Below, in pieces: positions 11,852 through 18,166 of a DNA stretch of 20,874 nucleotides (position 1 is the first letter of the stretch; every line of letters starts with the position of its first letter). The stretch comes from a virus, in IMG/VR virus record IMGVR_UViG_3300042468_000834, positions 1-20,874 of that record; one strand, written 5' to 3'. The notes beneath the pieces were generated by a model. That model worked only from the letters and a program-made list of their open reading frames with translations, ran no database searches and was not told where the DNA came from. Position numbers and translations under genes: made by a program.

Positions 11852-12226
11852 TTGAGCGCCCTTGAAGATCAGTTTCTCAAGCAATGGGACAAGGCTACTG
11901 GCATTCCGTTGGAGCGCGAGTATTCCGACATTCCGGCTTGGGAGGCTGATTTTGAGCAGCGCTATACCAAAAGCAAACGCTCCAAACGCTACCGCTTGGA
12001 TTTTGCCCATCCAGATAGTTGCACTGGCATTGAAATCCAAGGGGCTGTCTATAGCCGAGGGCGCCATGTTACAGGCAGTGGTTATGAAAGAGATTGCAGA
12101 AAGTACAATCTTGCCTACACTTCCGGCTGGACAATCTTTTTGCTTAGCGCCTCCATGGCCAAAGACCCTTTCTGGACGAAGCTGATTGCTTCTCATATTT
12201 CTGCAAGGACTTTACGGCCTCGTTAA
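11852..12226 (+). CDS. PD-(D/E)XK-like endonuclease (start uncertain)
   Basis: This frame encodes a small nuclease of the Vsr/DUF559-like PD-(D/E)XK group. After LSALEDQFLKQWDKATG and a basic stretch (RYTKSKRSKRY), the core reads RLDFAHPD (metal-binding D), GIEIQGAVYSRGRHVTG (E-x-Q active-site pair), GYERDCRKYN (D, K, N) and SGWTIFLLSA. This arrangement is common in phage endonucleases that cut DNA during replication or recombination. No ATG exists in frame before the conserved part: the nearest starts are TTG 11852 (used here, 124 residues) and TTG 11765, which would run through the terminator hairpin. A non-ATG start or a damaged 5' end are both possible. The 3' end overlaps a convergent gene by 83 bases. 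Confidence 0.65.
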   Translation: MSALEDQFLKQWDKATGIPLEREYSDIPAWEADFEQRYTKSKRSKRYRLDFAHPDSCTGIEIQGAVYSRGRHVTGSGYERDCRKYNLAYTSGWTIFLLSASMAKDPFWTKLIASHISARTLRPR

Positions 12227-12509
12227 GCAAAGCTTCCGCAGCCTCTAGCGAACTATCCCGCACTGCTACAGCTTGCCGCAATTGCATGTTCTCTAGCATG
12301 GTGCCCTGGAGAGCCGTATTCATCATCGCCCAGCCTTCCAGCAGGTTATTGGCCACTTCCTTGAGCTTGGCCGGATCGTTGCATTCCTTGAGCGCTTTAC
12401 GGCTTGTGGCAAGCGCAAACTCGCGCTCCATTGAATGCTGAAACGGACCCATCACGGCAGTACAAGGCTGGCCTTCCCACTCTAACTGCACTGGCACGGC
12501 AAACTTCAT
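12144..12509 (-). CDS. Hypothetical 121-residue helical protein
   Basis: ATG at 12509-12507 opens MKFAVPVQLEWEGQPCTAVM, then GPFQHSMEREFALATSRKAL, a long helical part (LKEVANNLLEGWAMMNTALQ) and a C-terminal coiled-coil-like EAAEALLNEAVKSLQKYEKQ. It is the only minus-strand gene among plus-strand genes here. There is no plus-strand coding alternative from 12227 to 12509, and composition is clearly protein-like. The small beta start followed by helices resembles cyanophage proteins of unknown role, from memory only. The 3' end overlaps the nuclease gene tail to tail. Confidence 0.6.
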   Translation of the reverse strand: MKFAVPVQLEWEGQPCTAVMGPFQHSMEREFALATSRKALKECNDPAKLKEVANNLLEGWAMMNTALQGTMLENMQLRQAVAVRDSSLEAAEALLNEAVKSLQKYEKQSASSRKGLWPWRR

Positions 12510-12653
12510 TGTTGTTGATCACGCTGCGTTAAGGCTAACGGCATGAGCAATGGCATCAATGGGAAAAGCCGAAATGGTTGGCCGTGACAGCCGAAAACCC
12601 TTGCCAGCATTGACGGAAAGCCCTACAGTGAGCAAGCCCTTGATTCTTTCCCC

Positions 12654-12851
12654 ATGGCACCACTAGGCAAGACAGACTGGCCAGTCACGCTCGCAGAAGT
12701 GACAGGAACGGCTCTTGGAGGCATTGTCACCATCTTCTTTGGAGGGTGGCTGCTGATGACTTGCGCCACCCTTTTCCCCTTACCGTTCGTTCTTTCCTAC
12801 TTTGACTGGTGTTTTGTTTGCGCCACTATTCGCTTTCTGGGGGCCAAATGA
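12654..12851 (+). CDS. Small two-span membrane protein
   Basis: ATG at 12654 gives 65 residues with two hydrophobic stretches: VTLAEVTGTALGGIVTIFFG (about 11-30) continuing into GWLLMTCATLFPLPFVLSYF, and a final FDWCFVCATIRFLGAK. It ends in an ATGA overlap with thyX, so translation is coupled. It could be a holin-like or accessory membrane protein, but its place beside nucleotide-metabolism genes does not support lysis. The 145 bases upstream hold only short frames, the longest being 12550-12666 (38 codons, MASMGKAEMV...), which is weakly supported. Confidence 0.55.
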   Translation: MAPLGKTDWPVTLAEVTGTALGGIVTIFFGGWLLMTCATLFPLPFVLSYFDWCFVCATIRFLGAK

Positions 12852-13558
12852 ACCTTCCTTCCATCGACCCATTGGGCGATAGCAAGAGCCTTGTGGTGCT
12901 TGTCGATTCCATGGGGAACAGCCTGTCTGTAGTGAACGATGCCAGACAGAGCTTTGAGCAGTGTTCTGAGCAATGGTCAGAGCGAGACGAAAAGCTCGTC
13001 AACTACCTGGCCCGCGAGCACCACACAAGCCCATTCAGAGGCGTGGTGTTCAAATGGTTTGTGAAAGCTCCACTGTTCATTTGTCGGCAGTGGTGGAAGC
13101 ACACCGTTGCATCTACTTACGTCGATGATCAGCTTGGCTGGAACGAGAAAAGTTTTCGATACTGCTCAGCAGAGGATGCTCAGTTCTACACGCCAACACA
13201 CTTTGCCAAACAAAGCAAAAGCAACCGACAAGCCTCTGAGGGATTCCTAGACGGCAATGATCAAGCATTGGCCCACCAGCTTTACGCACAGGCCCTGCAG
13301 GGCTGCATACAGGCTTATGAGGGGCTTCTGCTGACGGGAGTGAGCAAAGAGCAATCTAGGGCAATTCTGCCGCCTTGTATGTATAGCTCTTTTGTCTGGA
13401 CGTGCTCCCTGCAGACGCTGCTTCACTTCATTTCACTGCGCGTTGAAAAAGGCGCCCAGAGTGAAATTGCTGCCTATGCAAGATCGTTGCAAGTGCTTGC
13501 TCGCCCCATTGCCCCTGAAGTGTTCAAAGCCTTTGAGGAAAACAACTACCAATTCTGA
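12848..13558 (+). CDS. thyX: Flavin-dependent thymidylate synthase ThyX
   Basis: This 236-residue enzyme makes dTMP from dUMP with methylene-tetrahydrofolate, FAD and NADPH. EHHTSPFRG (58-66) and the following VFKWFVKAPLFICRQWW match the substrate-binding half. The ThyX signature, usually RHRxxSxNExSxR, appears here as K84-H85-T86-V-A-S89, with an insertion (TYVDDQLGW) before N99-E100-K-S102-F-R104-Y. The C-terminal TLLHFISLRVEKGAQSEI contains the second conserved arginine-rich motif (SLRVEKGAQSEI, matching LR...AQ.EI). It follows the membrane gene by ATGA. Together with the upstream dCTP deaminase it gives a complete dCTP-to-dTMP supply apart from a dUTPase. Identity is firm; the motif variation is worth noting. 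Confidence 0.9.
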   Translation: MNLPSIDPLGDSKSLVVLVDSMGNSLSVVNDARQSFEQCSEQWSERDEKLVNYLAREHHTSPFRGVVFKWFVKAPLFICRQWWKHTVASTYVDDQLGWNEKSFRYCSAEDAQFYTPTHFAKQSKSNRQASEGFLDGNDQALAHQLYAQALQGCIQAYEGLLLTGVSKEQSRAILPPCMYSSFVWTCSLQTLLHFISLRVEKGAQSEIAAYARSLQVLARPIAPEVFKAFEENNYQF

Positions 13559-13560
13559 CC

Positions 13561-13893
13561 ATGAGCGACCCCATCAATCCCCAGCACTACACATCCGGCA
13601 CCGTCGAATGTATTGAAGCAATGGAAGCATCAATGAGCGCAGAAGCGTTCAAGGGCTTCCTTAAAGGCAACTGCCAAAAATACCTATGGCGTTACGAAAA
13701 GAAAAACCATGCTGAAGACTTGCGTAAAGCCCAGTGGTACCTTGAGCGCCTAATCGGCACGGTTGCAGCAGAGGCAACTGCCATCGCTGAAGACTTGTCA
13801 GCCATGGTCGAAGCGCAGTGCGAAGACGGCTTTTGCCCTATGCCCTCCGTCAGGTTAGGGCCTTCAGAAAGCATGTTTCCGCCAGTCAACTAA
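13561..13893 (+). CDS. DUF3310 protein
   Basis: This is a 110-residue protein starting two bases after thyX. The DUF3310 pattern is complete: INPQHYTSGTVECIEAMEA, FKGFLKGNCQKYLWRYEKKN and AEDLRKAQWYLERLI. DUF3310 proteins are widespread in tailed phages, often annotated as nucleotide-kinase-like, without firm biochemical proof. Residues 67-110 (EATAIAEDLSAMVEAQCEDG) form an extra acidic tail. Coupling to thyX places it with nucleotide or replication functions. It ends just before a terminator. Confidence 0.8.
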   Translation: MSDPINPQHYTSGTVECIEAMEASMSAEAFKGFLKGNCQKYLWRYEKKNHAEDLRKAQWYLERLIGTVAAEATAIAEDLSAMVEAQCEDGFCPMPSVRLGPSESMFPPVN

Positions 13894-14371
13894 CCTTCAA
13901 CAAAAGCATGGGCGGCCACTGAGCCGCCTTTTCTTTTCTCTGTTCATGCACTGGTATCACTCTTTGACACTCTTCCATCCATTGCTCCCAGCTTCCAATG
14001 TTGGTGTGGGCACTGACAAAGCTATGGGCATGTATCCAGGCCATTAACACTTCCTCGCGCTGTTCAGTCCAAAACCTCTGTGGCCTCCACCATTCAAACA
14101 AGCCCAGGTTGGACTTAGAAGCATTGCAGGCCAAACACGATGGAGCGAGGTTATACCTTGCAAAGTGCGGGCCTCCTTTGCTCTTGGGGACAATGTGATC
14201 AAGCGTCAGCTTCTCATGCCACTTGCCGCAATAAGCGCAAGCCGCCTGCCCCATTGGTCCCCTTAGCGGATAGTCTTCAAAAATGCTCTTGCGAAAGCGG
14301 CGCTTTGCCTCAGATGGTCGTAATTCAATGAGAGAGTGGAGAAGATCATCAGGCCCGTGCTCTCCGACCAT
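13886..14371 (-). CDS. HNH endonuclease
   Basis: This is a 161-residue HNH nuclease. A zinc ribbon is formed by CAYC (45-48) and CLAC (79-82). Between them LTLDHIVPKSKGG carries the D58-H59 catalytic pair, and YNLAPSC gives the conserved N74, followed by NASK. Many phages carry such free-standing HNH enzymes, either as homing endonucleases or as packaging helpers; no intron is seen, so a free-standing role is likely. A C-terminal extension (FEWWRPQRFWTEQREEVLMA) is tryptophan-rich. The last residues KEKAAQWPP are encoded by the complement of a plus-strand terminator. It is isolated on the minus strand, suggesting independent insertion. Confidence 0.85.
   Translation of the reverse strand: MVGEHGPDDLLHSLIELRPSEAKRRFRKSIFEDYPLRGPMGQAACAYCGKWHEKLTLDHIVPKSKGGPHFARYNLAPSCLACNASKSNLGLFEWWRPQRFWTEQREEVLMAWIHAHSFVSAHTNIGSWEQWMEECQRVIPVHEQRKEKAAQWPPMLLLKVS
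13911..13938 (+). terminator. Rho-independent terminator
   Basis: GGCGGC-cactga-GCCGCC (13911-13928) followed by TTTTCTTTTC ends the thyX/DUF3310 transcript. It lies wholly within the 3' end of the minus-strand HNH gene. Confidence 0.8.
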
Positions 14372-14414
14372 CGCGCTATTCGCTTTCCTAGACGATAGCA
14401 GGCTGGCTTAGTGC

Positions 14415-14444
14415 TTTAGTGGCCCGCATATTGATGCTTAGAAT
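14415..14444 (+). promoter_or_regulatory. Weak promoter for lysis cassette
   Basis: TAGAAT at 14439-14444 matches five of six bases of the -10 box. The region 18 bases upstream (TTTAGT at 14415-14420) is only a poor -35. The site lies 23 bases before the GTG of the first lysis gene in a 96-base gap between divergent genes. Confidence 0.3.
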
Positions 14445-14467
14445 ACAGAAAACATTGCATTGAGCTA

Positions 14468-14680
14468 GTGCTAGAAGCTCTTTCCAAGATTGCCGCAACG
14501 GTAACGGCAGGAATGCTCATGGCTTCTGGCGGTATGATGATTGCTATTGGCAATCAACAGGCCCGGATAACCGCTCAAATTGAAGGCATCACTAAAAACC
14601 TAGAAGCTCTCACGGAAAACGTGCAAGAACTAGAGGCTCGCGTGAGAACTCTTGAAACCAATAGAAGCTCTGCTCCATAG
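14468..14680 (+). CDS. Membrane-anchored coiled-coil protein (possible lysis role)
   Basis: A GTG start at 14468 gives 70 residues. Residues 8-28 (IAATVTAGMLMASGGMMIAI) form one membrane span; the rest (ARITAQIEGITKNLEALTEN and VQELEARVRTLE) is a coiled coil with heptad spacing. This plan matches small phage lysis or spanin-type proteins, which bridge the envelope. No ATG lies in frame nearby. It is the first gene of a cassette ending in a peptidase. Assignment to lysis is inferred from context. Confidence 0.5.
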   Translation: MLEALSKIAATVTAGMLMASGGMMIAIGNQQARITAQIEGITKNLEALTENVQELEARVRTLETNRSSAP

Positions 14681-14715
14681 TTCCTGTTAGGCTGTCTCTA
14701 GCCTTTGGAGGTGTC

Positions 14716-14922
14716 ATGGTAGAAGAAAACATGGAGGTACTGATTGGCTTCGGGCTCTTTGCGCTGAGCGAGCTAATCGGCATGTCCAAGTACAAGGACA
14801 ACTCTGTTCTGCAAGTTTTGTTGCGCAGTGCATCTACCGTCTTTCCTTACGAGCTAAAGCATAAGACAAAGAAGAAGAGTCGCCCGCGTGATCGCCATGG
14901 TCGATTCCTGCCCGAAGACTGA
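14716..14922 (+). CDS. Small membrane protein (possible holin)
   Basis: ATG at 14716 follows GGAGG at 14707-14711. Of 68 residues, 7-25 (VLIGFGLFALSELIGM) form a membrane span, and the C-terminus is strongly basic (KHKTKKKSRPRDRHGRFLPE). A single N-terminal span with a basic tail fits class III holins or accessory membrane proteins. It overlaps the next gene by one base (TGATG). The role is inferred from position before the peptidase. Confidence 0.5.
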   Translation: MVEENMEVLIGFGLFALSELIGMSKYKDNSVLQVLLRSASTVFPYELKHKTKKKSRPRDRHGRFLPED

Positions 14923-15101
14923 TGACGCTAGACGATTGGCGCGTAGCTGTTGATGCTGCCATTGGCACCATCGCTGCTCGCGGTATTTGGCTTGCAATAG
15001 TGAAAGGCATCATTGAGCCAGTGGCGGCATTTTGGGGACGCAAAGGCTATCAGCAACTGGATAAAGCATTAAACGACTCTCTTCCAAATCTCCCAGAATA
15101 A
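14922..15101 (+). CDS. Small amphipathic protein (59 residues)
   Basis: ATG at 14922 shares a base with the previous stop (TGATG) and the stop shares a base with the next ATG (TAATG). The protein reads MTLDDWRVAVDAAIGTIAAR, then GIWLAIVKGIIEPVAAFWGR and KGYQQLDKALNDS. Residues 13-38 are hydrophobic enough to enter a membrane. The double coupling strongly supports a real gene within the lysis set. It may be a second holin-type or antiholin protein; no family is recognised. Confidence 0.55.
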   Translation: MTLDDWRVAVDAAIGTIAARGIWLAIVKGIIEPVAAFWGRKGYQQLDKALNDSLPNLPE

Positions 15102-15811
15102 TGAGCAATTTCCTGCAGGCAGCCCGTCACACTGATCCATCGTCCCCTTTGCCTCATCAAGATGCAGCTTGGCAATGGGCGTGGGAGCAATTCTCAGCAG
15201 ACAAACGGGCAGAGTTCTTGGAAATGTTTAGGGCTGCAGTGCCAGTGAAAGAGCCGCTATTGCCAGTCACTCCCAAGCCTCCAGCGGGCAGCGTGCAATT
15301 GAGTGTGCCGTATGAATACCAAAACGACAACGTTTCTGGTACAGGATGGAGAGAATGCTTTAGCAGTGCTGCTGCAATGGTCGCAAAGTTCTATGGGAAA
15401 ATCAGCAGTGATGACGCATATAACAAGATTCGCGCCCGCTTTGGAGATACTACCAATGGCAATGCCCACGTAAAAGCCCTGCAAAGCCTTGGGCTAAAAA
15501 CACGCTTCGGCACTAACGGCAATGCTGCGTTTCTTGAGAAAGAGATCAGAGCAGGGCGTCCTGTGCTTGTAGGTTGGTTGCACAAAGGAAGTGTTAGCAG
15601 CCCTTCAGGCGGTGGCCACTGGTCAGTAGTCACTGGTTTTACACCATTGCACTTCATCCACAATGATCCCAATGGGGAAGCTGATATGGTGCATGGCGGC
15701 TACGTGAATAATTCCAAAGGGAAAGGAATTGCCTATTCGCGGAAGAATTGGTTGAAGCGATGGGAAGTGGATGGAGCTAATACTGGCTGGTATGTTGCCG
15801 TAGAGCGATGA
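15101..15811 (+). CDS. C39-like cysteine peptidase (probable endolysin)
   Basis: This is a 236-residue protein with a Peptidase_C39_2-type (papain-like) domain at about 67-235. The catalytic cysteine is C86 in GWRECFSSAAAMVAKFYG, the histidine is H173 in GGGHWSVVTGF, and the acidic/amide partner is in HNDPNG (N188/D189). LEKEIRAGRPVLVGWLHKG is the conserved strand before the histidine. The N-terminal 60 residues are helical (WQWAWEQFSADKRAEFLEMF) with a proline-rich linker and could bind the wall. There is no signal peptide, so export would need a holin. In cyanophages such enzymes would cleave peptidoglycan peptide bonds. Substrate is inferred from position behind small membrane proteins. 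Confidence 0.75.
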   Translation: MSNFLQAARHTDPSSPLPHQDAAWQWAWEQFSADKRAEFLEMFRAAVPVKEPLLPVTPKPPAGSVQLSVPYEYQNDNVSGTGWRECFSSAAAMVAKFYGKISSDDAYNKIRARFGDTTNGNAHVKALQSLGLKTRFGTNGNAAFLEKEIRAGRPVLVGWLHKGSVSSPSGGGHWSVVTGFTPLHFIHNDPNGEADMVHGGYVNNSKGKGIAYSRKNWLKRWEVDGANTGWYVAVER

Positions 15812-15930
15812 CTGCTGGTGTAATTATTACCTGGGGACTGCTTTCGTGCTGTATTGCCGCGTGGTCACTGTCTTGTCAGTATGAGTGCAGGACAAAGTGC
15901 TATCGCAGTCATCAGCAAGAGCACCAATAA
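15808..15930 (+). CDS. Cys-rich membrane mini-protein
   Basis: ATG at 15808 overlaps the peptidase stop (ATGA). The 40-residue product reads MTAGVIITWGLLSCCIAAWS, then LSCQYECRTKCYRSHQQEHQ. The hydrophobic start and LLSCC resemble a degenerate lipobox, which would make it a short outer-membrane lipoprotein like an o-spanin (Rz1). The -2 residue is unusual for a lipobox, so this is weak. The coupling to the peptidase supports expression. Confidence 0.4.
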   Translation: MTAGVIITWGLLSCCIAAWSLSCQYECRTKCYRSHQQEHQ

Positions 15931-15979
15931 TAGAATTGACGCTGAGCAAATTGGCTGACCAGGGCCAAGGTTTGTCTTA

Positions 15980-17806
15980 TTACTGCCCTTTCACTGGCAG
16001 GCTGCCCCTCCAGTCCACGGACAGACTGCCGGTGGGAGTCTTCACCTTGAGCTGCCGGTTGCTCAGGCTGATGGGCCCGGACTGCATGACGGCAGTAGAT
16101 CGCGCCGACTGAGCCTGGCCGTTCACCGCCAGACGCGGGAACGATTCGATGATCTGGCTGGCCGGATTGAACGTGCCCCAAGATGCGGTGATGATGTCGC
16201 CGCGCACGTTTCTGTAGCTGACAGACGGACCCGCCAGGTCAACCGACAGCGGAGCAGCGAGCACGGCGGCGCGGAACGAGGCGAAGCCGGCGAACTCGAC
16301 AGCGCTGGCCACGTCCATCACCACGACGTTCTGAGCGCCGTTGCTGCGCAGAACTGTCATATCGGGGAACTCACCGGAGATCAGCTCCGACGGCCCCCAA
16401 GCGCGGATGGCGACGTAGCTGGAGCCCTCCCGCAGGAAGTGCCAGCCACGGTCCTGCACGGCCTCATCGAGGCCCTTAGGCCAGCGGACCCATGCCTGCT
16501 GAATCATCGGGCCCCGGTACGTCTCCCAGGTGCGGTCGGTGCGGCCCCTGAACGGATCGGTGGCAGGGATGTTGAACAGACTGATCAGCGTTGATTCGTG
16601 CTGGGCGTTCTGCTGAAACGGTGAGCTGCGGCTGAGCCAGGCGTACTGGCCAGGAGCAGTGCGCCAGTAGGGGTGAGTGCAGGCAATCTCCGCCAGCGGC
16701 TTGGTGGTGCGCAGCAGGGTCTGATGGCCGCAGCGCTCGCTCAGGCCCCGGTCACGGGCGGGCACTGGGCTGCTGATGTTGGTTGTGAAGTTCCCGCTGC
16801 CGATGGCGTACTCCTGATGGCGGTAAACGGTGCGCTCGGTGTAGGCAGCATCACCACGGGCGAACTCTCCGAACCCTGCGGCAGACCCGCGCAGGGTGAA
16901 CGGCACGCCAGCACCAGCGGCCAGATCAGCGAGCATCGCGGGCGGGCGCCAGGCGGAGATGGCAGCGCACACGGCGAAGTGGCGGGCCTCCTCAAACGAG
17001 TTCAGCGACGGGAACCGCATCGGCGGGGTGTCGCTGACCGGCATCAGCTCAGCCCAATACAGCCAGTACAGCGCCTTGAGGTGGGTGTTGAGGATCGTGT
17101 TGCGCTGCGGGTCGATGTTCCGGTAGGGGCCAGGCCGGTTGAATGGCGCGATGGTGTTGCCGTGAAAGAAGTTAGCCGCCATGTCTGCGGCGTGATAGGT
17201 GAGCACGGCATCAGCGGCAGCCTTGAGATCGGGATCGGTGGAGCAGTTGTAGAGCGCGTGCAGCGGGTAGAGATGAACCGGCAGGTAGTTCGGGGAGAGG
17301 TGTTCGTTGTATGCCTTGTCGAAATAGCTGCTCAGCGTCACCAGCAGGCGTTGTTTCACGACAGCGCCAAACTCAGCGCTTGACATGCGCCGTTTGGTAA
17401 TCGCGTCATACCAACCCGTTTCGCTGGGCCAGAGCTGGGCGAATAGCGAGGCGCCGACGTACTTGATCAGGAAATGGTTCTCCGTTCCGTGATTCAGCAG
17501 GCCGCTGATTGTTTTCAGCTTGGCCACCAGCGTGGCCCGTTGCTCCGGCGTGAAGCGGTCCCAGTGCTTGCAGAGGATCCAGCCCGCGCCAGCAGGCATG
17601 AACGACTCGTTGAACCGGCACTGCGTACTGGTCAGCAGCGCCATGAGCCGGGCAACAGGCGCCGGGTCGGCAGGGTTCAGCGCGAGCCGGGCTAGAACAT
17701 CAGCCCAGCCGAACTTCTGCGCAGTCGGGCCATTTGGTGGACTCGGCGCGAGGACGACGTTGCGATAGGTGCCGATCATCCATGCTGCGCGAGTTTCAAC
17801 AGTCAT
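15980..17806 (-). CDS. Putative alpha/alpha-toroid carbohydrate-active protein
   Basis: This is a 608-residue protein. Residues of about 1-330 are helical with repeated motifs seen in alpha/alpha-toroid lyases: ENHFLIKYVGASLFAQLWP, EHLSPNYLPVHLYPLHALYN and NTILNTHLKALYWLYW. The C-terminal half (about 330-608) is beta-rich (YAIGSGNFTTNISSP, GSSYVAIRAWG, VSYRNVRGDIITASWGTF, KVKTPTGSLSVDW). This toroid-plus-beta-sandwich plan is that of chondroitin/hyaluronate/alginate-type lyases and some hydrolases. Neither a signal peptide nor a secretion motif is seen. In a tail-gene cluster it would suit a depolymerase that degrades host capsule or sheath polysaccharide. Catalytic residues cannot be fixed by eye; H107 and the NYLP region are candidates. 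Base composition is visibly GC-rich. Confidence 0.5.
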   Translation of the reverse strand: MTVETRAAWMIGTYRNVVLAPSPPNGPTAQKFGWADVLARLALNPADPAPVARLMALLTSTQCRFNESFMPAGAGWILCKHWDRFTPEQRATLVAKLKTISGLLNHGTENHFLIKYVGASLFAQLWPSETGWYDAITKRRMSSAEFGAVVKQRLLVTLSSYFDKAYNEHLSPNYLPVHLYPLHALYNCSTDPDLKAAADAVLTYHAADMAANFFHGNTIAPFNRPGPYRNIDPQRNTILNTHLKALYWLYWAELMPVSDTPPMRFPSLNSFEEARHFAVCAAISAWRPPAMLADLAAGAGVPFTLRGSAAGFGEFARGDAAYTERTVYRHQEYAIGSGNFTTNISSPVPARDRGLSERCGHQTLLRTTKPLAEIACTHPYWRTAPGQYAWLSRSSPFQQNAQHESTLISLFNIPATDPFRGRTDRTWETYRGPMIQQAWVRWPKGLDEAVQDRGWHFLREGSSYVAIRAWGPSELISGEFPDMTVLRSNGAQNVVVMDVASAVEFAGFASFRAAVLAAPLSVDLAGPSVSYRNVRGDIITASWGTFNPASQIIESFPRLAVNGQAQSARSTAVMQSGPISLSNRQLKVKTPTGSLSVDWRGSLPVKGQ

Positions 17807-17845
17807 GGCGTGATCGGCGGTGTTGTTTATAGTTTACCAGCGTTT

Positions 17846-17995
17846 TTACGGCTGGATGAACTCAGCCAGCACGGCATAAGCGGGCAGTAGCAAAACTGCT
17901 GCAACCCACACTGGAGCTTGCAGCGCCGCAGCAAATCCCGACACCACTATCGGCGCGGTGACGATCATCAGCGAGGTCAGGACAGTTCTTCCCAT
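17846..17995 (-). CDS. Small two-span membrane protein
   Basis: ATG at 17995-17993 follows GAGGA closely. The 49-residue product has two hydrophobic spans: VLTSLMIVTAPIVVSGFAAA and VWVAAVLLLPAYAVLAEF, separated by LQAP. It overlaps the preceding frame by 19 bases and ends 40 bases before the 608-residue gene. Between them, a short A+T-rich stretch (TAAACTATAAAC) could carry a -10 element for that gene. Function is unknown; its place between fibre genes is unusual for a membrane protein. Confidence 0.55.
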   Translation of the reverse strand: MGRTVLTSLMIVTAPIVVSGFAAALQAPVWVAAVLLLPAYAVLAEFIQP

Positions 17996-18069
17996 TCCTC
18001 ATCCTCAGGAGTGCGGGGATCGTCCGCTATGAACCGGCCTTTGCGGTTCTCGGCTCGGCGCACTATCAC
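17977..18069 (-). CDS. Possible overlapping frame with acidic tail
   Basis: In the frame +1 to 18005-18166, a GTG at 18069 opens VIVRRAENRKGRFIADDPRT, then PEDEEWEELS. The basic-then-acidic layout is more protein-like than the end of the overlapping frame, so this may be the true C-terminus reached by a frameshift, or a separate 30-residue gene. The frame stays open upstream to 18163 without an ATG. Confidence 0.35.
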   Translation of the reverse strand: MIVRRAENRKGRFIADDPRTPEDEEWEELS

Positions 18070-18166
18070 GGCGACCTGCGTGTTCGGGGCGCTTGTAGAG
18101 GCGTTCGGCGGCTTGCTGACGGAGGGCGGGGAGTTTCTGGGCAGCGCGTAGATATGGATTGGTCAT
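18005..18166 (-). CDS. Small basic protein (53 residues), coupled start
   Basis: ATG at 18166-18164 overlaps the stop of the upstream gene (ATGA). The protein starts MTNPYLRAAQKLPALRQQAA, ERLYKRPEHAGRR, and ends in a low-complexity DSAPSREPQRPVHSGR. The first 33 residues are a credible basic helix, the remainder looks like out-of-frame sequence. The better ending lies in the overlapping frame 17977-18069. Function is unknown. Confidence 0.45.
   Translation of the reverse strand: MTNPYLRAAQKLPALRQQAAERLYKRPEHAGRRDSAPSREPQRPVHSGRSPHS

Noticed and set aside
12550-12666. 38-codon frame before the membrane protein gene
   Set aside because: No ribosome site, proline/serine-rich and unmatched by any pattern; kept only as a remark under the membrane gene.
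15951-15968. Terminator between the convergent lysis and fibre genes
   Set aside because: Only a 5-bp stem (TTGGC/GCCAA) with an eight-base loop and a mixed TTTGTCTTATT tail; too weak to list as a feature.
16673-17383. Long plus-strand frame (236 codons) opposite the toroid protein
   Set aside because: Gly/Arg/Val-rich sequence typical of the antisense shadow of a GC-rich gene, no ribosome site, while the minus-strand frame is longer and protein-like.
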